In this document: one piece after another, positions 55,562-64,000 of the stretch | Layout of the letters: the number at the start of each line of letters is the position of its first letter | Numbering within the stretch: the first letter of the stretch is position 1 | DNA from: Monocercomonoides exilis | Lineage: Eukaryota; Preaxostyla; Oxymonadida; Polymastigidae | Reading direction: 5' to 3' | Length of the DNA: 64,000 nt | Assembly: GCA_001643675.2 (NCBI GenBank) | Contig: LSRY02000007.1 | Span: 1,981,001-2,045,000, forward strand | Position numbers and translations under genes: made by a program | Notes under the pieces: model-generated | Databases searched by the model: none | Told to the model about the DNA's origin: nothing | The model's input: the letters and a program-made list of their open reading frames with translations, nothing else

Positions 55562-57429
55562 TGTATATAAAGGAGCGATAGAGGGCGTATGTTGAATGAG
55601 AATTTCAAAGAAACAATAATGGAAAATATTGGACGAAGAACAAAGAGGATGGAGAGAGAAGTCAATAAGTGATAAGATCAGGAGAAGAGAGAGAAATAGA
55701 AGAATTTGAATCAACTGTTGTTCTTAGCAATATTTACTTTTCCACAATTCCATCCAGTTACTGAATCACTGGACTGGAACAGATAATTTGTTATGTTGAA
55801 ACATTATTAATAATAGATAACGAACAGTTCTCTTTTTTTGAATATCAAAAAAATAATAAAAAATAAAAAAGAAAAAATTTATACATATTTTTGACTTTTC
55901 CAATATCTTTTCATTTTTATTTTCCAATTATTAGTACTGTTTGGAAAATTGAGAAACTTAACTTTTTCATTTTGAAGTTTTATTTATTCGTTTTTTGAAA
56001 TTTTTAAAAAACTTGATCTGAAATTTTCCATTTTCTCTCTTAACATAAAAGGGGTGTGGTTTTTGCATATGATAATAAAACAAATATTTATAACAGAAAT
56101 AAAAGTTAAATACTTGCAAAAAATCTATTTTTCTCTATGATCAATAAATACCGTTATAAATTTTATTTTTTCAATTTTTGATCTTTTTTTATGATATCAA
56201 AAAAAAACACCCATGTTACGTAAAGTTGTGACTCGCCATAAAGAGATTGCAATGAACTATGTTAGATAAAAAAATAAGCGAATCATTGTTTTGACCAGTC
56301 GGATTTATGAACAAACTTTGACAAAGCAATTCAAACAATGTGAATTTTTTCTCAAATAAATTTTTTTCAAAGAAAATTGAAAGATAACACAAATATATAA
56401 TATGGCTGATCCTTTTTGAAATCACATTTTTGTTCGGGTTTTGATCAAATTTTTAATCTCAATGGGGTTTTGAAAAAAAACTTGTTTCTGCAATAACAAC
56501 ATCATGGACAATTAGTGTTCACTTTTTCAACTCATTTTTTTCAAAATCCTATCGAGATCTAATTTATGATCAAAAGTCGAACGAAAGTGTGATTTCAAAA
56601 AGGATCAGCCATATTGATTCTGCAAGATATTTTGATGGTTATTCAAATAATTAATAGTAGGTTTCTTTGGAGATAAGTTGAAAAAAAATTTGTCTGTTCG
56701 TTTCTGTTCATTTTGTATTTTCAATTTTTTCTTTTATCAATATTTTAGACCTGGTTTTTTGAGGTGAAATGGATCATAACATGTACGATATATCACAACT
56801 GAAACTTTCTCTCGATCTGTTTGCACTTTTGATTTGATAAGAAATTTATTTCAAAAAAAGGATCGGTCAGAATTTCGAAACTCAAAAATTTGTGTATCTC
56901 GATGGGGAAGGGGAATTGAGTCAAATCCTTTCACCCACATCTTAGTTATTAATTATCGGTGATATTCCAAAATACAAAAAAAATTTTTTGAAAAATTACA
57001 AAATATTCACATTTATTGACTTTTCTTCACTCATGTTATCGTAGAAAATGAGAAAAAATGAGTATTTATAAATTTGATTCAGAATTTTCATTTCATATAA
57101 AAATATGTATTATGTTGGCAATAACTTCTACTGTTTATAGAAATAATAACAGGTTAATATCTGCAGTATTTGTGGAGATATGAATTTTTCAATGTTTTTT
57201 CAGTCATTTTTCTGTCAAATCAGAAATTATTTTTTTCTCATAAAAGAGAGGTCGATTAATGATTTGAGTTATCCACATCATCTAGTTTCCCATCCATGTA
57301 TCCTGTGGTTTATTATCCTCAAAATCCCATGGCTGCCAATAATGTTATATATAATAAGTTATCAACTCTGATAGAGAAGTTATCCCCTTTGTAACTTATC
57401 TGATCCTTTGTAACTTGTGAGTGAGTGCA
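55562..57429. other. AT-rich subtelomeric DNA, no gene
   Basis: No reading frame is credible here. It contains a solo end of the miniature-element family joined to the flank of the 0.8-kb element (56190-56232) and one complete miniature element (56400-56614). 57180-57429 leads into the rRNA fragment and shows no LSU rRNA sequence upstream of 57430. Confidence 0.5.
56400..56614. mobile_element. Miniature inverted-repeat element (MITE), 215 bp
   Basis: Perfect 27-bp terminal inverted repeats (56400-56426 and 56588-56614) contain TGGCTGATCCTTTTTGAAAT. The TA at 56401-56402 and 56612-56613 suits a TA target duplication. The termini resemble those of the element at 2552-2815 (shared TGAT-TTTTTGAAATCA core). 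It is non-coding. Confidence 0.65.
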
Positions 57430-57556
57430 CATAGGGATAACTGGCTTGTGGCAGCCAAGCGTTCATAGCGACGTTGCTTTTTGATTCTTCGATGTCGGCT
57501 CTTCCTATCATTGCGAAGCAGAATTCGCCAAGTGTTGGATTGTTCACCCACTAACA

Positions 57557-57594
<38 letters not shown>

Positions 57595-58440
57595 TAGTTT
57601 TACCCTACTGATGAATAGCAAAATTATTGTCAAGATGGTAATTCTAGTAAGTACGAGAGGAACCCTAGAATCGTATAATTGGCATTTGCGGTTAGTTGAG
57701 AAACTAGTGCCGCGAAGCTACCATACGTTAGATTATGACTGAACGCCTCTAAGTCAGAATCTATTCCAGAGAAATAGCTAATTAAGACAATTGAAGGATT
57801 ATATTGATAATCTCCTGGGCATGTTTCCTGCAAAGGAAAGAATTGATTTTTAGATAAAAATAGAGATATGGAAATTAAGACCATGGCCATCGAGGATATT
57901 TGACAACCCTCCTATCTACGGTCGGCGACGATTGGATAAGGGAAGATCCTGTAATGGGATGTGTGTAAATGAGGTCATATCTTCCAGGTGTGCTGTAGAA
58001 TAACATATATGACTAGAATATATTGTGATGGGTCTTGTATCTCCTTTAAATGCCTTGTGGATCGAAGTTGGTATATAGACTGAGATTCTATATTATACTG
58101 CTTTGCAAGGGAGTAAATTTTAAGGAAATTGAGATATTTTATTTCCAAGTCGAGGATCTTGAAGGATTGGTTGTACCGCCTTTGAAAGATTTGGCCGGAA
58201 CGGTTGGTCCAATAAAAACATTTGGTAGATGTATTTAAACGGATTTCATTAGTTTGGAATTAAACGTTTCATCTGCTGGACCATTTTTGCCTGGCTATTG
58301 TAAAGATAAATGAGAGTATTGGTAAAGGGGTCATGCCTGAGAAGGACGGATTAGACGAATCCTTGTTATCAGAGGGCTGTGCGTCTCAGAGTGTTTTGTT
58401 TGCACGATTTACTGAGGCTTAACTCTGAATATTGTCCAAT
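57430..58440 (+). rRNA. Large-subunit (28S-type) rRNA, 3' part only
   Basis: From about 57430 the sequence matches universally conserved LSU rRNA domains V-VI: AGGGATAACTGGCTTGTGGC, CGACGTTGCTTTTTGATTCT, CAGAATTCGCCAAGTGTTGG, GGGTTTAGACCGTCGCGAGA, and the sarcin-ricin loop AGTACGAGAGGAACC near 57648-57662. The normally preceding GTTACCAC of domain V is absent, so the copy is truncated at its 5' side in the middle of the peptidyl-transferase domain. The 3' end, near 58430-58440, is judged from GCACGATTTACTGAGGCTTA, which resembles the usual LSU end. Expansion regions (57800-58300) are AT-rich. It points toward the telomere. On its own it cannot make a functional ribosome. Confidence 0.9.
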
Positions 58441-58744
58441 TTAAAAATTTTTGATTAAGTAGGAAACGAAAAAAAAGTCCGTTAAATTAATTAACCCCAC
58501 AAGTAAATGTTTTAAAATTCATAGATATTCTCTTTTCAGCTTGAAAACGTATGAATGATTGAATATAAAAACATTGAAATTGGACTTTGGTTGGAAAGCC
58601 TTAATAATACCATGGATGAAGTACTACCCCCCGAATTAATTTTGGGAAAGGAAAAAATAAATGGGAATTTGAGGGAATCCAATGTGGGAAAAAGTCATAA
58701 AGGATGAAACTTTTTTGAGTCAAAAATTTGAAGATTTCAAAAAA

Positions 58745-58990
58745 TAAGTTTCTATTATTCCTTTTTTAAAAGGAGTTGAAAGAAACATTTTCAAAAAGAT
58801 GATGATATTATCCAAATTGGTTAATATTCATCATTTCTTTGAAGTATTTTTTGAGTCAATTTTTTGACTTCAAGAAAAAAAGTTTCTATCTCTCTTTAAG
58901 GAGATGAAAGAAACTTCTTCAAAGATATGATATTAACCAAATTGGTTGATTTTCATTGAAAACTTTGAAGTTTTATGAATCAAAAAATTG
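58745..58990. repeat. Two-copy tandem repeat downstream of LSU rRNA
   Basis: Units of about 134 bp begin with AAGTTTCTAT at about 58745 and 58879. Each contains an AAAGAAAC motif, a CCAAATTGGTT motif and ends near CTTTGAAG. It is probably spacer from a ribosomal DNA unit. 58441-58744 is AT-rich without a gene. Confidence 0.7.
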
Positions 58991-59113
58991 ACTCAAGGAT
59001 AACGATTTTGGGGGTCAAAAAATGACTCTTTCAAAAAAAGTTTCTAACTTCAAAATAACAAAAATTGAAGGGAAAAATTAAGGAATAAGGAAGAAACCTC
59101 CACGAGGGGTGGG

Positions 59114-59185
59114 GGCCGCGCGACAAACGCGGCAAAAGGGCGGGGAGCGAAAGCGACCGAACTTTTGCCGTGTGGCGCGTCGGCC
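59114..59185. ncRNA. GC-rich hairpin element downstream of rRNA
   Basis: The arms 59114-59138 (GGCCGCGCG...GCAAAAG) and 59162-59185 (CTTTTGCC...GCGTCGGCC) pair along about 22 positions with small bulges, enclosing a 23-nt loop containing GCGAAAGC. The surroundings are strongly AT-rich, so the island stands out. It could be a rRNA transcription terminator or processing site, a small RNA, or a remnant of another gene. Confidence 0.4.
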
Positions 59186-59376
59186 ATTGGGTGGGACTCT
59201 TTCCAATCAAAAAGTACCTTTATTTCTTTAAAAATAACTCCATCAAATTGTTCCTCTTGCCATGTTCAAATTTGAGGGTTTTCAAATTTTTATTGAAAAA
59301 TTTTTCGGCTCCCCCCACAAAAATTATTATTGATTTATAACTTGTAACTTTAAAAAATTTTTAACTCTTTCTCAAT

Positions 59377-59512
59377 AATTTTCGCGAGATGGATGAATAT
59401 CTGCGCGCAGGAATGATGTGCGCAGATTTCATCCAGCGAGCGCTACAGGAGTAGTAGCGCGAGATTGTTATTCATAACCTCGCGGTTAGCGAGAAAATTT
59501 TGAAAAATAAGG
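59377..59512. ncRNA. Multi-hairpin GC-rich island
   Basis: Several stems fit within 125 nt. The outer pair is AATTTTCGC (59377-59385) with GCGAGAAAATT (59489-59499). A long hairpin joins GGATGAA and CTGCGCGCA (59391-59409) to TGTGCGCAG and TTCATCC (59417-59434). A 7-bp stem is GCGCTAC/GTAGCGC (59440-59460). A short CTCGC/GCGAG hairpin (59479-59493) competes with the outer stem. This branching in AT-rich DNA suggests a structured RNA. No tRNA, 5S or snRNA signature is seen. Confidence 0.4.
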
Positions 59513-61429
59513 AAAAAAAGAGGTCATTTTCAATGGAGAAAATTGATATTTTTGTGTTATTTTTTTTAAAAAAAATACAATATTTTTGTGATGAAATATC
59601 TTTTTAACTACTCTTCATAACTTATCATTTGATATAATTTTTATTAAAATCTGACATGCATTCCTCATGCTGTCATCATTTTTTATTTTTTTCTAACTTT
59701 ATATATTTTTTTATAAAATTTTTTGTTTTTTTATTTTTGATGAAAATTGGATGAAAGATATATAATATGATAATAATAATTGTGATGATATTATTAAAAG
59801 AATATTGTTTGTTATGGTTGAATTATAATGAAAAAATAACAATCTGAAATATCAACAAAAATAAGATACTTTTTTGTTTGCTCAGAACCAACCATCAACA
59901 TCAATGTTCTTATATATTATTATTATCTATATTATATCTATTATATTATATATGAAAACCAATTGAATTCAATTTCTTATTGTGATGTTATAATTTTTTT
60001 AATTTATATCATTTTTTAAAAATATTTTTTTATCTCAACAACTGACTTTTTCTTTCCAACAAAAAAATTCACATATAATGTTATAATGATATAGTATATT
60101 ATATATTTTTTTGATGTTTGTCTGTTCAATAATTTTGGAGATAAGAAAATATTTTCATTTTTTCATTCATTTTTCGAATATAAATTAATTTTTTTATTTT
60201 TTTATAACTTTCATTCCATCTCAATTTTATTATCAAATAAATAGTAATCACATAATATCTCTCTGTTATTTTTATTTTTATTATTGAAAGCAATCCTCTA
60301 ATGAAATAAATTTTTTTCCATAATTTTCAATCATAATTAATATTTTTCTATTTATTTCATGAACAGATAAATTTGAAAATAATATTTTGTATAGGTTATG
60401 AGGGGTGGGGAGTGTGTTGGTGAATAGTAAGATTGGTAACAAACTGTTTTTGAGAAGTCGAATTCTTAACATAGAAAAATGGTTTTGATCTAGATCAAAC
60501 TTTTTTTTAAAAAATAATTTTTTGATAAGAAGTAGGAATTTGTGGTTGATGAAAAGTTACGTATATGGGTAATATTATTAGAGGAATTGATTGGTATTAA
60601 AATCAGAAATTAATCGATTCAATTTGTGAAATGATATGTTAATTAAATTTTTTTCAGTCAAAATTTTGAGAAAAGAAATTTAAATATCTCGATGAATAAA
60701 TTTTTCTAAGTCGTGAGACTTCACAGAAGTGTTAGTTGGACCATTTGTGAATTTTTGAAGTCATGGTCAAATTTTTGAAAAATGTGAAAATTTCATTTTT
60801 TCTGATTAAGTTGAATTTAGCTCAAGTTAGTCAGAAAAAATGAAAAATTGGTGAAAATCGGTTTTTATGAAAGTTGTGATCGAAACTTATGAAAACACAA
60901 AAAGTTCGGATAATTCGCGAATAGTCCGCTGAATTTTTTTCTCGGGCCAGATTGGTCTGGTTAGTGAGAAAATGTGATATGAAGATTTTGACTGAAAAAG
61001 TGGTGATCATAGATCAACGACCGAAAAATATGGGGTCTCAGATTCCTTTGATAATTGGCAGGTGGCAAGGACGTGGGCCCCTTATAAACATACTCGAATC
61101 TAAATTTTTTCTATCGAGCGGTTGTGGCAGGGCAGTGCGGACAAGTTGGTGATTTTGACTGAAAAATCGAAAAATATTTTTTTTCTCGAAAATTTCAAAG
61201 TCGATATAAAAAAAGTTTATACACATGAATATGCATTGTAATGTTGTATATTGGTGATTTTTGGTTGGATACGCTTATCTGTAGTTTTTGAGCTATAATC
61301 GAATTTTTGAGTGAAAATGGTCATTTTTGAGGTAATTCGAGTATAACTCCAGAAGTTATGGCAAGATAAATATGCAATTAATATATGATATATGTGCATA
61401 TAGTGCAGTAATAGCATGCATATGGGTGT
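59513..61429. other. AT-rich subtelomeric spacer
   Basis: Extremely AT-rich up to about 60540, then gradually less so. Stops occur in all frames and no protein-like or RNA-like segment is recognised. Likely intergenic spacer. Confidence 0.5.
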
Positions 61430-63153
61430 TGGTGGCGGGGGTCTGGCAGGCTGTCCAGAAAAGAAATAAAAATTTTGACTTTGACTGGGGGTGCCTGGTT
61501 GGTGAAGTCACAGAGAGCGAAGGAGAGGCAAGCGGCTGAATCGAAACACATATGACCGGCACAGTAACCCATGCCCGGATGTGGCCAAACGGCGTCTCGA
61601 TCGGCCCAGTGGTTGGTGAGAAATCCGATCGGCTAGTTGTTTTGAGTTCGGTTCTGATTTTTTACATAGAAAAATGACTGGGGTGTATTGACTTGGGAGA
61701 GCTGCGGAGAGTGAAGGGAGGGCAAGTAACCGGAGTTAGAGGGATATGTTGGGGAATGTTAGTTGGGGTTGGATGTGGTGTAATTGCTAAGATATCTGAC
61801 CAGTGGTTGCCAAGTAACCATTTCACCAATATATTTTTTCTATGAAAATTGAATATTTTCTATGTAATTTTTTCTATGTGATATTGACTGCCCGACCTCG
61901 AAGGGCCATCTTTTTCGAAAAACTCACAGACTCAATATGAGTTTGACTGGAAAAGGAGTTGATTGGAGGATATCTGTGGAAGGGCTGATGGGCAGGGCTG
62001 GCAAAGGCCACAGGGCAAGGAGCAAGTGAGGCGGGCTATGTGCTGGGCCAATGGCTGGGCAGGCCCTGTGGCTTGGCCTGGCTCTATCCCACATATACTG
62101 TATTTTCCCCAGTCAGAAAAAGTGACTGAGGGTACAATGTTCTGGTGGTTATAGAAACTCAGGTGTTGGAGCCAGAGCTCCAGAAACAAAAGTGACAGTG
62201 TGCGCACAGACTGTGGCTGCACGCTGGGCAGGGTGCTGCTGGGCGCCTGTGTATCCTTCTGGCTGGGTGGGTCAGACACTCACTTTTTTCACTGGGAAAA
62301 CAGACTGGAAAACCATCTTCGTTGGGCCGTATCTTTTTATCGGTCATAACTTACAGCTTGGGTGATGTGGGCAGAGTGGGCTTGTGGGCAGTGGCTACAA
62401 GGCTGGGTGGTGGGAGTGTGGCTGGGCTGGCTGGCTGGGCGGTGGTGTGAGAAAAAGTGAGTGAAAAATGACAGGGCCAGTCATTGAGGTACCCCCTCTC
62501 TTTCAACGAACGTATCTCCTCAGGTGTTGGAGGGAGAGCTCCAGAAACAAAAGTGACGGTGTAGCGGGGGACCAGGGCTGTGCAGTGGGCAGGGTCTGGT
62601 TTGTGGGCTGTGGGCCGGGCCGGCTGGGTGGGCTGTGCACTGGGTTTTGTTCAGTCACTTTCAATGAAAAAACCTCAAATATGGTGAAAGACCCCGGGTG
62701 CCCAGACCAGAAAATCCATCTTTTTCGAAAAACTCATAGACTCAACTTTACTACACTCAGGTTTCCTCGATTTTTGTGATTTTTGATACTAGAAATACAC
62801 TATGAAAATGGAGTGTTCGAAAAACCTGCTTTGATACTAAAAAAGGTGAAAATTACACTACGCTGAGGTTTTCGTTGTGTAGTGTAATAAGGATGAATTT
62901 GATACTAGAAATTTGAGCTCCTAGGAAAAGTGACCAAATTACACTACGCTTCGAAAACCTCGGCGTAGTGTATTTTGAGGTTTTTGATACTAGAAAATTT
63001 TGTCTATGAAATTTCTCTATGAAAAATACACTATGGACCCCTTATGTTCACAGACTCATAGTGCCTCAGGGGCAAGTCAGCGAAACTTCTCGTTGCCATA
63101 GAGGGTCTCGCTGCACACTCGCTCTACACAATGGTGGTAATCTCATTCAGCTC
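61430..63153. repeat. G-rich subtelomeric repeat region
   Basis: The plus strand becomes G/T-rich with GGGCTGG, CTGGGC and GGGTGG runs. Degenerate duplications are visible: GGAGAGCTCCAGAAACAAAA-type blocks at about 62162 and 62522 (361 bp apart); CCATCTTTTTCGAAAAACTC at about 61908 and 62717; and similar GACTGGGG blocks at about 61480 and 61676. From 62775 to 63030 short modules starting TTTGATACTAGAAA alternate with TACACTACG motifs. Frames such as 61932-62279 are GC-biased shadows. No gene is supported. Confidence 0.75.
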
Positions 63154-64000
63154 AGGTTAGGGTTAGGGTTAGGTTAGGGTTAGGGTTAGGGTTAGGGTTA
63201 GGTTAGGTTAGGGTTAGGGTTAGGGTTAGGTTAGGGTTAGGGTTAGGGTTAGGGTTAGGTTAGGGTTAGGGTTAGGGTTAGGGTTAGGGTTAGGGTTAGG
63301 GTTAGGGTTAGGGTTAGGGTTAGGGTTAGGGTTAGGGTTAGGGTTAGGGTTAGGTTAGGGTTAGGGTTAGGGTTAGGGTTAGGGTTAGGGTTAGGGTTAG
63401 GGTTAGGGTTAGGGTTAGGGTTAGGGTTAGGGTTAGGGTTAGGGGTTAGGGTTAGGGTTAGGGTTAGGGTTAGGGTTAGGGTTAGGGTTAGGGTTAGGGT
63501 TAGGGTTAGGGTTAGGGTTAGGGTTAGGGTTAGGGTTAGGGTTAGGGTTAGGGTTAGGGTTAGGGTTAGGGTTAGGGTTAGGGTTACTAGGTTAGGGTTA
63601 GGGTTAGGGTTAGGGTTAGGGTTAGGGTTAGGGTTAGGGTTAGGGTTAGGGTTAGGGTTAGGGTTAGGGTTAGGGTTAGGGTTAGGGTTAGGGTTAGGGT
63701 TAGGGTTAGGGTTGGGTTAAGTTTGGGTTAGGGTTAGGGTTAGGTTAGGGTTAGGGTTAGGGTTAGGGTTAGGGTTAGGGTTAGGGTTAGGGTTAGGGTT
63801 AGGGTTAGGGTTAGGGTTAGGGTTAGGGTTAGGGTTAGGGTTAGGGTTAGGGTTAGGGTTAGGGTTAGGGTTAGGGTTAGGGTTAGGGTTAGGGTTAGGG
63901 TTAGGTTAGGGTTAGGGTTAGGGTTAGGGTTAGGGTTAGGGTTAGGGTTAGGGGTTAGGGTTAGGTTAGGGTTAGGGTTAGGGTTAGGGTTAGGGTTAGG
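63154..64000 (+). repeat. Telomeric TTAGGG repeats
   Basis: About 140 tandem TTAGGG units run to the window edge, G-rich strand toward the end as expected for a right-hand telomere. TTAGG (short) variants cluster at the inner side and TTAGGGG occurs twice. Irregular units interrupt near 63585 (TTACTAGG) and 63710-63730 (GTTGGGTTAAGTTTGGG). Confidence 0.97.

Noticed and set aside
57363-57394. Reverse strand contains a stretch similar to the LSU block AAGTTACCACAGGGATAACT, suggesting an inverted rRNA junction.
   Set aside because: Only about 18 of 22 positions agree and nothing beyond them is rRNA-like.
61932-62779. GC-rich frames of 60-115 codons in the subtelomere.
   Set aside because: They arise from G-rich repeats, lack start context and show no conserved residues between the duplicated blocks.
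63154-64000. Possible CRISPR-like or other spaced repeat array.
   Set aside because: Uninterrupted TTAGGG telomeric repeats; there are no spacers, and no CRISPR array exists anywhere in the window.

Overview
This window is the end of a eukaryotic (protist) chromosome. It finishes in about 850 bp of TTAGGG-type telomere (63154-64000), preceded by a repeat-rich subtelomere and a 5'-truncated 3' part of large-subunit rRNA. Unique DNA is AT-rich, protein genes carry short GT-AG introns (about 50-100 bp), and the best supported genes end in TAA or TGA under the standard code. The dominant gene type is a Ser/Thr-rich beta-helix-like surface protein with one C-terminal membrane helix. With TTAGGG telomeres and short introns, this suggests a Preaxostyla/oxymonad-like flagellate (Monocercomonoides/Blattamonas type); that placement is inference, not proof.

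Layout. 0-5 kb: the 3' part of a multi-pass membrane protein gene, a 264-bp miniature transposon, a degenerate Merlin/ISXO2-like DDE transposase, and a broken copy of an alpha-solenoid gene. 4.9-27.4 kb: a giant inverted repeat. Its arms (4918-11830 and 19260-27372) each hold a surface-protein gene (1271 aa left, 1652 aa right), a divergently oriented helical gene broken differently in each arm, a 12-bp AT minisatellite and a small Lys-rich ORF. The 7.4-kb centre holds GC-rich decayed coding sequence and an intact solenoid paralogue; a third solenoid copy lies just outside the right arm. 30-44 kb: AT-rich DNA, a 0.8-kb inverted-repeat element, and a long minus-strand stretch of Ser-rich, frame-switching coding sequence.

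44.07-50.47 kb: the most unusual unit. About 600-bp inverted arms, each containing a nested palindrome, enclose one three-exon gene that joins a ubiquitin-specific protease domain to a transposase-like (RNase H-like) C-terminal region. A compact structured RNA candidate follows directly after its stop codon. I read this as a previously unrecognised type of DNA transposon carrying a deubiquitinase.

50.5-55.6 kb: decayed gene fragments, including another surface-protein relic. 55.6-64 kb: AT-rich DNA with a second miniature transposon, the LSU rRNA fragment, two GC-rich foldable islands, G-rich subtelomeric repeats and the telomere. Overall the window is an accessory chromosome end where surface-antigen genes duplicate, exchange sequence and decay among mobile elements.
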